Shown: positions 9,131 to 17,770, numbered from the stretch's first letter. The stretch is 64,000 nucleotides of DNA from Aquimarina amphilecti (GCF_900109375.1 NZ_FOAB01000003.1:272830-336829), one strand, 5' to 3'. The notes: generated by a model not told the origin, from the sequence alone. Made by a program: numbers and translations.

Positions 9131-9138
9131 TACCTTTG
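9131..9138 (+). promoter_or_regulatory. Promoter -7 box of metK
   Basis: TACCTTTG at 9131-9138 is a perfect match to the Bacteroidota -7 consensus. Transcription would start around 9143-9146, just before the SAM-II aptamer at 9151. The -33 element is poor: no TTG stands at 19-21 bp upstream. The metY promoter lies about 110 bp away on the other strand, so the two transcription units are divergent with no leader overlap. Confidence 0.7.
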
Positions 9139-9150
9139 CGGCATTATTAA

Positions 9151-9248
9151 AAAGGGATAGATTTGACTGATTGCAACCCTAAAGAGCTGAGACCGTAGTA
9201 TTCTTAAGAAAATATAGAATCAATTCAGTAAATAAATGCTAAAGCAGT
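9151..9248 (+). promoter_or_regulatory. SAM-II riboswitch upstream of metK
   Basis: The stretch GATTTGACTGATTGCA, closed by AGGG (9153-9156) and CCCT (9177-9180), matches the SAM-II P1 hairpin, and AAATAAATGCTAAAGCAGT matches the 3' pseudoknot strand. The pseudoknot pairing ACTG (9166-9169) with CAGT (9245-9248) is intact. Between the two parts is an insert of about 50 nt that can fold on its own: CTGA (9187-9190) pairs with TCAG, and ATTCT with AGAAT. SAM-II aptamers are known from Alphaproteobacteria and Bacteroidota and repress methionine or SAM synthesis genes. The aptamer ends 87 bp before the metK ATG, further than in typical SAM-II leaders. Confidence 0.85.
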
Positions 9249-9292
9249 TCGATATAAATACTATGATTATCGAAAGCTTCTTTATTGCAATC
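9248..9292 (+). promoter_or_regulatory. Candidate expression platform of the metK leader
   Basis: TTCGATA (9248-9254) and TATCGAA (9268-9274) form a 7-bp hairpin directly after the SAM-II pseudoknot. TTGCAATC at 9285-9292 is perfectly complementary to GATTGCAA at 9169-9176, which is part of the SAM-II core. The two pairings would be mutually exclusive with the ligand-bound aptamer, as expected of an anti-aptamer element. This is an inference from pairing only. Confidence 0.45.
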
Positions 9293-9335
9293 TCGTCGTA
9301 ATTTATTATAGTTTATTCTATAAAAACAACAAAGA

Positions 9336-10592
9336 ATGGCGTATTTATTTACTTCAGAAAGTGTATCTGAAGGACATCCGGATAAAGTGGCAGATCAAAT
9401 TAGTGATGCTTTACTAGATAACTTTTTAGCTTTTGACAAAGATTCAAAAGTAGCTTGTGAAACTTTGGTAACTACTGGACAAGTAGTTCTAGCTGGAGAG
9501 GTTAAATCAAAAACATATCTAGATGTACAGCAAATTGCAAGAGAGGTAATTAATGAAATTGGGTATACTAAAGGAGCCTATCAGTTTAGCGGAGATTCTT
9601 GTGGTGTAATTTCTCTTATCCACGAACAATCGCAAGATATCAATCAAGGTGTTGATAGAGACACTAAGGAAGAGCAAGGTGCCGGTGATCAAGGAATGAT
9701 GTTTGGATATGCAACTAAAGAAACTGAAAATTACATGCCATTGGCATTAGATATTTCTCATAAAATCCTTATCGAGCTCGCTAAATTAAGAAGAGAAGGA
9801 ACAGAAATTCCATATTTACGTCCTGATTCTAAAAGTCAAGTAACTATTGAATATAGTGATGACAATGTGCCTCAACGTATTGTAGCTATTGTTGTATCTA
9901 CTCAACACGATGATTTTGATATTGACGATGATGTAATGCTCGCTAAAATAAAAAATGACATCGTTTCTATTTTGATACCGAGAGTTATTTCTCAATTACC
10001 AAAATATATTCAGGATTTATTTAATGATCAAATAACGTATCATATAAATCCAACTGGTAAATTTGTAATCGGAGGACCGCATGGAGATACAGGTCTTACT
10101 GGACGTAAGATTATTGTTGACACTTATGGAGGTAAAGGAGCTCACGGTGGAGGTGCTTTTTCTGGAAAAGATCCTAGTAAAGTAGACCGTTCTGCTGCAT
10201 ATGCATCTAGACATATAGCTAAAAACCTAGTTGCTGCTGGTGTTGCTAGTGAAGCACTCGTGCAAGTATCTTACGCTATTGGAGTTGTAGAGCCTACTTC
10301 TATTTTTGTAGATACTTATGGTACTAGTACATTAGGAATTACGGATGGAGAAATTGCAGAAAAAGTAGCTGAAATATTTGATATGAGACCAGCTGCAATT
10401 GAAGAACGTCTTAAATTACGTAACCCTATATATAAAGAAACTGCTGCATATGGACATATGGGAAAAGAGCCTAAGCTCGTAACTAAAGTTTTTGAAAGTC
10501 CATATTCTGGAAAGGTAGAAAAAGAAGTAGAATTATTTACTTGGGAAAAATTAGATTATGTAGATCACGTAAAAAAAGCTTTTCAAATATAA
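9336..10592 (+). CDS. metK: S-adenosylmethionine synthetase
   Basis: This enzyme makes S-adenosylmethionine from methionine and ATP in the cytoplasm. The 418-residue protein starts [20 protein letters not shown], carrying the N-terminal SEGHPDK motif, and includes [12 protein letters not shown] and [19 protein letters not shown], the two MetK signatures. It is longer than the E. coli enzyme (384) by insertions typical of Bacteroidota MetK. It is a single-gene unit, divergent from the metY operon, with a SAM-II riboswitch in its leader that should give product feedback. No strong terminator was seen after the stop. Confidence 0.98.
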   Translation: MAYLFTSESVSEGHPDKVADQISDALLDNFLAFDKDSKVACETLVTTGQVVLAGEVKSKTYLDVQQIAREVINEIGYTKGAYQFSGDSCGVISLIHEQSQDINQGVDRDTKEEQGAGDQGMMFGYATKETENYMPLALDISHKILIELAKLRREGTEIPYLRPDSKSQVTIEYSDDNVPQRIVAIVVSTQHDDFDIDDDVMLAKIKNDIVSILIPRVISQLPKYIQDLFNDQITYHINPTGKFVIGGPHGDTGLTGRKIIVDTYGGKGAHGGGAFSGKDPSKVDRSAAYASRHIAKNLVAAGVASEALVQVSYAIGVVEPTSIFVDTYGTSTLGITDGEIAEKVAEIFDMRPAAIEERLKLRNPIYKETAAYGHMGKEPKLVTKVFESPYSGKVEKEVELFTWEKLDYVDHVKKAFQI

Positions 10593-10752
10593 TTTATAAT
10601 TAATTTAATGTAACTTTATAATCTCCAATGCTTTATAAATATCAAGCTTAAAAATTAGTCATTTTACTAATTTGGTCGGATACTATAAGATAACCTACGA
10701 ATACTAAATAATTGAATTGCCTGTTATCAATAAAAGATATATTTAAGGCGCA

Positions 10753-11151
10753 ATGATAAAATTATCAAAAAGTACTAAAATGAGATTAAAAATTGGAATT
10801 ACTTTCATTATGTTTTGTGTTTGTAGTCTATCCTTTGGACAGGACTATAAAACCAATACAAAATCTATAAAAGAAGTTGATGTAAAAATTGAAGAAGGAT
10901 CTTACAATCAAGATAATTCAGTTTCTGCAGATAGACTTATCATTAAAACTTCTGAACAAGAAGGTTCAGAAAAAGATTATAACTCTTCTTCGACTTACAA
11001 TGATGAAGAATGGGCTGATATTAAAAAACAAATATTGAATAACAAAAAGCGAATTAATGATGGTAAAGAAATTTTCGCTTCTAAGGTAGTTGACACCGTT
11101 TTTGTAACTATACCAAGTTTAGGAAATGAATCTCAATTATCTGGTTGGTAA
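10753..11151 (+). CDS. Small secreted protein of unknown function (paralogue 1)
   Basis: This is a 132-residue protein with a signal peptide ending near SLSFGQ. An internal ATG at residue 10 (10780) would give a more typical signal peptide start. The mature part is rich in Ser, Asp, Glu and Lys. Its C-terminal 50 residues, beginning NDEEWADIKKQILNNKKRI and ending LSGW, closely match the next gene at 11358, so the two are tandem paralogues. No known family was recognised. It is followed by a clear terminator, so it is expressed apart from the cluster further downstream. Confidence 0.75.
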   Translation: MIKLSKSTKMRLKIGITFIMFCVCSLSFGQDYKTNTKSIKEVDVKIEEGSYNQDNSVSADRLIIKTSEQEGSEKDYNSSSTYNDEEWADIKKQILNNKKRINDGKEIFASKVVDTVFVTIPSLGNESQLSGW

Positions 11152-11175
11152 ATTAAATATCATCCTCTTATAAAT

Positions 11176-11210
11176 TAAAAAAAGACTATCTAAAAAGATG
11201 GTCTTTTTTT
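11176..11210 (+). terminator. Rho-independent terminator after the first small secreted gene
   Basis: AAAGACTATC (11181-11190) pairs with GATGGTCTTT (11197-11206), including one G-T wobble, around a 6-nt loop. It is followed by a run of T to 11210. It lies 25 bp after the stop at 11151. Confidence 0.85.
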
Positions 11211-11271
11211 GTACCTACTAAAATCGTAACCAAAGCTTTTTCTAGGCTAGGGAATAAACACTAATAAAAAA

Positions 11272-11286
11272 AGGGGTGTTTTCCCT
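11272..11286 (+). repeat. Dyad motif AGGG-n-CCCT, copy 1
   Basis: The sequence is AGGGGTGTTTTCCCT, 72 bp before the small secreted gene at 11358. Two related copies occur at 11697-11710 and 11730-11743. The shared pattern is AGGG, about 6 A/T-rich bases, then (A/C)CCT, which is a dyad. It probably binds a regulator, but which one is unknown. Confidence 0.5.
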
Positions 11287-11357
11287 CTAGAAACAATCTT
11301 ATATATCCAGTAAATTAGCATCTGAAAATCAAGCAATTATATATAAAAAGAAAAGTT

Positions 11358-11660
11358 ATGAAATTAAAGATGATAATGATTGTAGTTTTAATTTGGTTTG
11401 GTCAAAACTCATTTGGACAAACTAATACAGAAGAAAATAGTACTGTAGAGGATACAGTTACTACTACTGCTATAACAACTAGCAATAATAACGAAGTACT
11501 CTATAGTGATAAGGAATGGAAGAAAATAAAAAAGCAAATTCGAAGAAACAAAAAGAGAATTGCTAATAGTAAAAATGGAATCCATAGCTACAAAAAAGTA
11601 GATACTATATATTTAGAAATAAAAATCTCTAATACCAATTCCCAAATCACTGATTGGTAA
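11358..11660 (+). CDS. Small secreted protein of unknown function (paralogue 2)
   Basis: This is a 100-residue protein with a signal peptide (MKLKMIMIVVLIWFGQNSFG, cleavage likely before QTNTEE), a short Thr/Asn-rich linker, and a C-terminal domain aligned with the previous gene: DKEWKKIKKQIRRNKKRI, then VDTIYLEI, ending ITDW against LSGW in the paralogue. The basic helix followed by a short beta segment looks like one small exported domain. The function is unknown. One copy of the AGGG dyad motif precedes it and two copies follow it. Confidence 0.75.
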   Translation: MKLKMIMIVVLIWFGQNSFGQTNTEENSTVEDTVTTTAITTSNNNEVLYSDKEWKKIKKQIRRNKKRIANSKNGIHSYKKVDTIYLEIKISNTNSQITDW

Positions 11661-11696
11661 TATCTACTAGTGAGCTTGCAAAGGTTACACGACAAA

Positions 11697-11743
11697 AGGG
11701 CATTTTACCTAATTTATTCAATCAAAAATAGGGGTATTTACCT
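11697..11743 (+). repeat. Dyad motif AGGG-n-ACCT, copies 2 and 3
   Basis: AGGGCATTTTACCT (11697-11710) and AGGGGTATTTACCT (11730-11743) are in the same orientation with starts 33 bp apart, about three helical turns. This spacing suits two bound regulator dimers on one DNA face. They lie 185-230 bp upstream of the patatin cluster. The rest of the 267-bp gap to 11928 shows no gene and no perfect TAnnTTTG box. Confidence 0.5.
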
Positions 11744-11927
11744 AAGACAAACATTACGGTTTTAATGTAATTTAGATTCGGATTTAATTTGTAGTTTCAT
11801 ACCATATTATTTATGCAATGGATTTTAGAATACAGGGTATACTAAGCCAATAAATATGTTATCGCTACCTATCTATATCTGAATTTAGTAAATCAAAAAA
11901 TATCAATAACTTAAAACCATACCTGTC

Positions 11928-12371
11928 ATGCCAAAATCAAATTATTGTTTAATTGATCCTGATGGAGGAGCCTTAAAAGTTAAGGTAACCGCTAATAACG
12001 GTATTAGGTCCGGTTCCATATTTATTCTTTGGGAATTGCAAAATGGAAAGTGGGAAAAGAAAGAAAAATTTAACGTAATTACCGGAGATGATGGTGTAGA
12101 TGAGTTCATCCTTCTAGAAAAGCCTAGTGATATCGAGAATGATTCTCTAGCGTGGTCTATTAATGCTTGTTCTATGATTAATCGTGTAGAACGAGGTGAG
12201 TTTAATATTACTGTAATTCAGGATGAAGAAAAACGTTGGACAAAAGAATCTTCACGTCTTGTTCCAAAATGTTCAGATGGAAAACAGCTAAAATTTGGAA
12301 ATCATGTAATTTTCAAGCATCTTATTAATGAGAATTTCTCAACATCTGACTTATGGAAAGATACAGAATAA
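11928..12371 (+). CDS. Hypothetical cytoplasmic protein, first gene of the patatin cluster
   Basis: This is a 147-residue protein without signal peptide or membrane segment. It looks all-beta: short alternating strands such as ALKVKVTANN, SIFILWEL, GEFNITVIQ. The family was not recognised. Its 3' end overlaps the start of the next gene by 19 bp, so it is translationally coupled to the secreted barrel-like protein and belongs to the same operon as the patatin-like phospholipase. Confidence 0.7.
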   Translation: MPKSNYCLIDPDGGALKVKVTANNGIRSGSIFILWELQNGKWEKKEKFNVITGDDGVDEFILLEKPSDIENDSLAWSINACSMINRVERGEFNITVIQDEEKRWTKESSRLVPKCSDGKQLKFGNHVIFKHLINENFSTSDLWKDTE

Positions 12372-13390
12372 GTTGTTCGATATATCTATTCTTGTTTATG
12401 CTTACTGGGTATTCGCAAGATTCTGATCAAGCTGGTGATAACCAGGAAGCGTATTCCTTTAAATTAGACTACAATGTTCCGGAGAGTCCAGCTTTTGCTG
12501 TATTGGATGCCAATCCAACCACCATTATGCGAGCTAGTACTCCACAAGAAATTATTACTCAATTAGCGAGTAATTTTCTTAGCGGAAATGAGGTTAGTCC
12601 AGGATTAGCATTCGATTTCAACCCCTATTTTACCTTTGGAGGAAGATTAAAAAGTGTAAAAGAATATAGAAATAGTTATGGAAAAAGGTTTCTTGCCAAC
12701 CTTCAATTATCATTTGCTACAATTAATTCAATGGACTTTCCAGATGACTTGTTGTTCTCCGGAGGAATAAGAGCCACTCTTTTTGACAGCAAAGATCTCA
12801 TATTTGATGAACAACTAGGACAAGATATCGATAATGCACTCCTTCCAAACGACACCGACGAACCAGGACCTATGAATTCTGATGATCAAGGTACCGTTGT
12901 AGATAATCCGGCATTAAAAGAAGCATATATAAATGCTAAAACTCGTTATATGGAAAAAGCGGGAGGTTCACTTGCCCTTGGATATGCTATTGCGGGTAGA
13001 GCTAGAGATAATTCTTTCAAAACGGACAGCATTGTTACTTACAGACACCAAGCTTGGTTGGTAGGACAATACGATTTAGGTAAAAGTGGTATGAGTATTA
13101 ACGGAATGGTCATGTATCGATATGATCAAACGCCTCAGACTACGGATAACAATGGATTAATTAGTGGTATTGCTTTAAGAAAATATGGCCGAAAACTAAT
13201 TCTATCTGCAGAGATTTATCACGATAGCATGAAAAAAAGTATTGATTTTGGAGGATACGCCGAAGCATATCTTATTCCTAGTATCACACTATTTGTTTCA
13301 CTTAAAAAAGAAACAAATGCTATAACTGGTAATGAAGATGTCATATTAAAACCAGGAATCAAGTGGAACTTTAGTCAAGCAAAAAAGTAA
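12353..13390 (+). CDS. Secreted, probably outer-membrane beta-barrel protein of the patatin cluster
   Basis: This is a 345-residue protein with a signal peptide (MERYRISCSIYLFLFMLTGY, cleavage near YSQ-DSD). The mature part begins with a conserved-looking segment SPAFAVLDANPTTIMRASTP. It is followed by many alternating hydrophobic/polar strands ending in aromatic or charged residues (GSLALGYAIAGRAR, QAWLVGQYDLG, GMVMYRYDQTPQ) and a final strand VILKPGIKWNFSQAKK, all consistent with an outer-membrane barrel. There is no TonB plug or sorting domain. It sits between a small cytoplasmic protein and an inner-membrane protein in one operon, suggesting an envelope-spanning assembly. The function is unknown. 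Confidence 0.7.
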   Translation: MERYRISCSIYLFLFMLTGYSQDSDQAGDNQEAYSFKLDYNVPESPAFAVLDANPTTIMRASTPQEIITQLASNFLSGNEVSPGLAFDFNPYFTFGGRLKSVKEYRNSYGKRFLANLQLSFATINSMDFPDDLLFSGGIRATLFDSKDLIFDEQLGQDIDNALLPNDTDEPGPMNSDDQGTVVDNPALKEAYINAKTRYMEKAGGSLALGYAIAGRARDNSFKTDSIVTYRHQAWLVGQYDLGKSGMSINGMVMYRYDQTPQTTDNNGLISGIALRKYGRKLILSAEIYHDSMKKSIDFGGYAEAYLIPSITLFVSLKKETNAITGNEDVILKPGIKWNFSQAKK

Positions 13391-13436
13391 AATTTTTAAT
13401 AGATCATTATTTATTACAAATAGTAATATTTTAACA

Positions 13437-14339
13437 ATGAAACCAACTGTTACCATTATTTATAATGTAGTTCTAGCAATTACTTCGGTACTATTGCTAT
13501 ACAGTTATTTTTATGTTCTCGTATATGACAAGGATTTTTTCACAGAAGAACACACGCATAATACACTAAATGAAAGTGCAAAAATAGTTGATAAAAGCAA
13601 CCTAGATTCTTCTTCTGTTAACATACGGCCGATGCCTGCTAGCCCTATAAAAATAGATACAATCGTAAGAGACACTTCTAATGCAACACTGTCTAAAACA
13701 AAAATAAATTTGTCCGTTTCAACGGATCTAGAAAAGAAAAACTCTTTACTAAAAGAAAAAGAAACGAAAGAAAAAGAGGTTGAGCCTGTGAATTTTCTAG
13801 ATATGCTGGTCGTTATGTTTTTAGCAGGCATGCTGGGAGGAGTATTAGCGAACCTTCGTGGAATTTTTGAGTTTTATAGAGAAGAAAAAATGTTTCCAGA
13901 TCACTTGTTTATACCTTATCTCATAAGACCATTAACCGCTGCTATATCAGGGTTACTAATATTTTTCATATCGCATTTGATCATTTCCTCAACTGCTAAT
14001 CCAACATATGATAATGAATACATATCTTTTAGAGGGATGGTTTCATTTATGAGTCTTGCTATTATTTCTGGTTTTGCATCACAAGAATTCACAGAACGGT
14101 TAAAAGCAGCTGCAGGAACATTATTTGGTATTTCTCCTTCACAACCTTTAGAAAAGGCAAGAAACATTCCTAAAGAAGCAGATTCAAATACTACAAATCC
14201 AGATCCTTCAATGAGTACAGATAGTAATGCTACCGATAGAAGCACAGAAGAATCATCTCAAACAAATATCCCTACATCCCCTCCAACCCCCCAAAGTCAA
14301 CAAAAAATGGGAAAATCGAGATATATAAATCGAGATTAA
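13437..14339 (+). CDS. Inner-membrane protein of the patatin cluster, unknown function
   Basis: This is a 300-residue protein with an N-terminal transmembrane helix (residues about 6-27), a Ser/Lys/Glu-rich extracytoplasmic stretch of about 90 residues, then three more hydrophobic segments near 122-142, 162-183 and 200-216. After the last helix comes GFASQEFTERLKAAAGTLFG. The C-terminal 60 residues are a low-complexity Pro/Ser/Thr tail. No family was recognised. It may tether or gate the other cluster products, an inference from gene order only. Confidence 0.7.
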   Translation: MKPTVTIIYNVVLAITSVLLLYSYFYVLVYDKDFFTEEHTHNTLNESAKIVDKSNLDSSSVNIRPMPASPIKIDTIVRDTSNATLSKTKINLSVSTDLEKKNSLLKEKETKEKEVEPVNFLDMLVVMFLAGMLGGVLANLRGIFEFYREEKMFPDHLFIPYLIRPLTAAISGLLIFFISHLIISSTANPTYDNEYISFRGMVSFMSLAIISGFASQEFTERLKAAAGTLFGISPSQPLEKARNIPKEADSNTTNPDPSMSTDSNATDRSTEESSQTNIPTSPPTPQSQQKMGKSRYINRD

Positions 14340-14423
14340 CATAATCCCATCTTATATGTTGAAGATTGCAACTCTTCTTTATAACAAATAAAGAAGGTGA
14401 TAGGTTTTATAAAATAATAAATC

Positions 14424-17315
14424 ATGGGAAAAACACTGCGCGTCTGCCTGGCTATGGGAGGAGGAGTTTCTTTAGGCTCTTTTTCTGGATCAGCATTAAC
14501 AGAGGCTTTAAAACTATTAGTACTTTATGGTAAGGATAATGATAAAAATTCATACGATAAAGTAATCGTTGACGGAATGAGTGGAGCAAGTGCGGGCGCA
14601 ATTGCTTTGACAATAATGTTAAAATGCCTTATTGATTATCAGATAATGATCCCGTTATTTAGTGATCAACTTACAGAACAAAATTTACTAGATGAAATTA
14701 TAAGAGATTATTTTAACGGAGATATTTCAAAGGCAAATAAACACAAAGACAAGTTCGAAACATTAAAAGCCTTACAACTCGCTCAAAAAATTCAATATAA
14801 ATTATGGGTAGAAGAAGTTAATTCTCTAAAACTTTATGGCACCAAAGCTAATGATGAATACAAGCCAAAACCTAATGAATCTTTTTCTCTATTAGATAGA
14901 AAACTTTTAGAAGATCTTACCAAAAAATACCTAATGGATTCTAATGGAATGGATATATCCAAAAGGCAGCTTTTAGATCCAAAACGTGTGATTTTTGCTT
15001 GTTCATTAACCAATCTCCTTCCCATTGAAATAGATTTTTTCAAAAATGGAAGTCCAAGCAAAGATAGACTTCAGCAAAACTTTCTGAAATCAGTTGGATC
15101 AGAAAACCATTCTGAATTGCGTGTAATCGATTTTGTTTTTGACGAAAATGCAATTCAAGAAGATCAAAAAGAATCAGACTCAAGATGGTTAAAATTTTCT
15201 AATACTCCCAATCCAAATACTCCAACTCATTTTCAGATGACGGATAAATCAGCTTGGGCGACTATTTCTGCCTCTGCGCTAGGCTGCGGAGCATTTCCAA
15301 TAGCTTTTGAACCAGTAGTATTAAAAAGATATAAGCAAGAGTTTGGAGATAACGATAATAACACAAATTGGCCATCTTCTTTCATTAAAATAAAAAACGA
15401 AATTGATACTCATATTTCCAACAGTAATGATTCCTTTAAACAAAATAGTTTTTTTGCTGAGGAGGTAGATAACATCTTAAACTATGAAAGCTTTAACTTT
15501 CCATACATAGACGGAGGAACTTTTAACAACGAACCAATCCGGGAAGCCTTTAAAATAGGAACCTTTCAGGATTTTGGACGTATTACCGAAAATGAAGAAA
15601 GACTTATTTTATTTGTAGATCCCATTGTTAGAGAAGAACAATATCATTCATTTAAAGTGTCTGCTTTTTCGCCTATTAAAATGTCAGATAATGAAGTTAC
15701 TTTCAAAAAAGAATTAAGTAAACTTCTAGGAAATACTTCTAGTATTTTAGGTGTATTAACAAACCAAGGAAGTATTAAAGAAGAACATAAAATCATTGAT
15801 ATAAAAGAAAATTTTGAACTCAGAAAAACTATTTTCAATTACCTAGATGCGAATACTGATATGAGCAGCAATTTGAGTATTGAAATTATTGCTACCGCTT
15901 TCAATAAAATTGCAAAAAACTTAAAAAACGGCATCATTTCTTTAGGCACTAGGGACCCTATGGAGTATTTCCTAGCAGAAATAAGAAAGAACTGCGAAGA
16001 CACAAATAGTCATCTAACTACTTGTATTAAAATACGTCAAGAAGATTTAATGAGTCTTAAAAATCTAATTGATCAAAAAATCAGAAAATCAGAGCCTCTT
16101 AAGATTGACAAAGTATATGAGAAGTTGCAACTAACTAACAAAGGAGATAAAAATATCTTTGCGCAAACAGTTTTTAAGGTAATAGCCGATTTTGCATTAA
16201 ATACAGATGGAAAAAACGAGAATGCTTACCGCGCGGCAATACTACCCATTAATAAAAACCTAAACACCATAGAATTACCTGGGAGTGAAATTGAAGCTTT
16301 TGGTGGGTTTGCATCTTTAAAAGCCAGAAAATATGCTTTTGAATTTGCTCGTTTAAGTACATTATTATCACTAAAAGAAAGTGCTGGTGGATTTAGGCCA
16401 GATCGACCTTTTATTGCTAATGAAGGTTTTTCTAGCCTAGAAAATCAGCTTACCAATAAAATTAAGAGCATCGATTTTTTTAATGATAAAAATCAATATA
16501 CTCATGAACTAGAAAACAATCTTTTTAACCCATCAATTGCGCGTATAAAAGGAGTTTTATTGAGTAATAAATACTTAAAATTCATATTATTAAAAGTCCC
16601 TTTTGTAGCAACTTCATTATTAGGCGCTATAGCTATGCCATTCGTATCTATTGGATTATTGGCATCTTCTATTTTCAAGAAATCGCCATGGAGAGGTTCT
16701 AATATTCTAAAAAACCTTATTAATAAAAGTGTAGATAAAATCAATTATATGTCATTAGAATCTGTTACAATTTCAATCTTAAGTGACACGCAACTCAATA
16801 AAAAACTTTTAATAAGGTGCTCTGATGATTCAATAAAAAAACGAAAATCCATAGAACATACTTTAAAAACACCGGACAATAAAATTAGATATCAATATTA
16901 CTTTCAGGTATCACTTTTAGAGTACATTAAAAAAGAGAATTCTATCCATGTTGATAGCATATCACAAAATGCAGATTCTTTAAAAATCAATTCTCAATTC
17001 ATACAACGACTTGGATTATCACTATCTGATAAGGTAAAAATGCCTAATGATATTGATGGAAATCTTAACCCTGAAAACAAACGTATTGCCATTGAAAACA
17101 ATTATGTTGACATTGTAACAGAAATGAGAATTGACAAATTTAATCTACCGCTTTTAAACAATTCAATTAATGATGCTTCTACGGCATTGCATTATTCGTT
17201 AAAGAATATAAATTATCATGTAAACCCATTATTAGAAATTGATTTACAAAAACTTACAGAAGGATGGTATTTTAAAGAACAAACAGAATCATTGGATAAA
17301 AAATTAATGCGTTAA
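14424..17315 (+). CDS. Large patatin-like phospholipase with membrane hairpin
   Basis: This is a 963-residue protein. It begins with the patatin oxyanion-hole loop (LAMGGGVSLGSFSGSAL, Gly12-14), then the nucleophile elbow GASAG (Ser56), and carries the partner aspartate in IDGGTFNNEPI near residue 363, so the Ser/Asp dyad is intact. The family hydrolyses phospholipids or other acyl lipids. A hydrophobic stretch near residues 718-745 (FILLKVPFVATSLLG and on) could insert in a membrane. The C-terminal 200 residues are unassigned. It is about three times longer than minimal bacterial patatins and has no signal peptide. It follows the inner-membrane protein gene by 84 bp. Confidence 0.88.
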   Translation: MGKTLRVCLAMGGGVSLGSFSGSALTEALKLLVLYGKDNDKNSYDKVIVDGMSGASAGAIALTIMLKCLIDYQIMIPLFSDQLTEQNLLDEIIRDYFNGDISKANKHKDKFETLKALQLAQKIQYKLWVEEVNSLKLYGTKANDEYKPKPNESFSLLDRKLLEDLTKKYLMDSNGMDISKRQLLDPKRVIFACSLTNLLPIEIDFFKNGSPSKDRLQQNFLKSVGSENHSELRVIDFVFDENAIQEDQKESDSRWLKFSNTPNPNTPTHFQMTDKSAWATISASALGCGAFPIAFEPVVLKRYKQEFGDNDNNTNWPSSFIKIKNEIDTHISNSNDSFKQNSFFAEEVDNILNYESFNFPYIDGGTFNNEPIREAFKIGTFQDFGRITENEERLILFVDPIVREEQYHSFKVSAFSPIKMSDNEVTFKKELSKLLGNTSSILGVLTNQGSIKEEHKIIDIKENFELRKTIFNYLDANTDMSSNLSIEIIATAFNKIAKNLKNGIISLGTRDPMEYFLAEIRKNCEDTNSHLTTCIKIRQEDLMSLKNLIDQKIRKSEPLKIDKVYEKLQLTNKGDKNIFAQTVFKVIADFALNTDGKNENAYRAAILPINKNLNTIELPGSEIEAFGGFASLKARKYAFEFARLSTLLSLKESAGGFRPDRPFIANEGFSSLENQLTNKIKSIDFFNDKNQYTHELENNLFNPSIARIKGVLLSNKYLKFILLKVPFVATSLLGAIAMPFVSIGLLASSIFKKSPWRGSNILKNLINKSVDKINYMSLESVTISILSDTQLNKKLLIRCSDDSIKKRKSIEHTLKTPDNKIRYQYYFQVSLLEYIKKENSIHVDSISQNADSLKINSQFIQRLGLSLSDKVKMPNDIDGNLNPENKRIAIENNYVDIVTEMRIDKFNLPLLNNSINDASTALHYSLKNINYHVNPLLEIDLQKLTEGWYFKEQTESLDKKLMR

Positions 17316-17372
17316 CATATTATGTAAGATATCGGTGCAATTTTTGAGGTAATATCAAAAAAACATCATAGT

Positions 17373-17717
17373 ATGAAAACTGATATGTACACAAAATCTA
17401 TCCTAACAATTATTGCAATTGCATTAAGCATTATTGCAATAAAAGACATTGATATTATACCAAAAGCTTATGCTAGTGGTACATCTTTATCATCCAATTA
17501 CGGATTGATTCCTGTTAACAAAGATGGAACAATTACAGTTAAACTAGCAACTAATAAAGAACTTGATGTAAATATCAAAAGTATTAGTACTTACGACAAA
17601 CTTAAGATTGACATTAATGAAATCAGTACAAGTAATGAATTAAACATTAACATTGATGAAATCGGCGGAAGCTATGTTTCCAGTGGTGGTCCTATCAAAG
17701 TGAAAGTCCAGAATTAG
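17373..17717 (+). CDS. Small exported or membrane-anchored protein at the end of the patatin cluster
   Basis: This is a 114-residue protein with a single N-terminal hydrophobic segment (SILTIIAIALSIIAIK), then a beta-rich, repetitive mature region in which short motifs recur: KELDVNIKSI, KLKIDINEI, ELNINIDEI. The roughly 17-residue periodicity suggests a stacked beta repeat. The family was not recognised. It lies 57 bp after the patatin gene on the same strand. Confidence 0.65.
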   Translation: MKTDMYTKSILTIIAIALSIIAIKDIDIIPKAYASGTSLSSNYGLIPVNKDGTITVKLATNKELDVNIKSISTYDKLKIDINEISTSNELNINIDEIGGSYVSSGGPIKVKVQN

Positions 17718-17770
17718 TAATAGATACATCTAAATTTTATTCTCAAAATCTTACAAAAAACTTGATCTTG

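Noticed and set aside
9181..9200. GCTGAGACC in the metK leader as part of a TPP riboswitch
   Set aside because: The other TPP core pieces (ACCC-GAACCTGAT and the pyrophosphate arm) are absent, and the flanks fit SAM-II completely.
13511..14245. Minus-strand ORFs of 106 and 109 codons opposite the inner-membrane protein
   Set aside because: They are Ser/Phe-rich antisense frames with no signal or neighbours. The plus-strand gene fits the operon.
14424..17315. CBASS or other cyclic-nucleotide defence patatin (CapV-like)
   Set aside because: No cyclase or CD-NTase gene is nearby, and the protein is far longer than CapV with envelope-type neighbours. Defence remains only one possibility.
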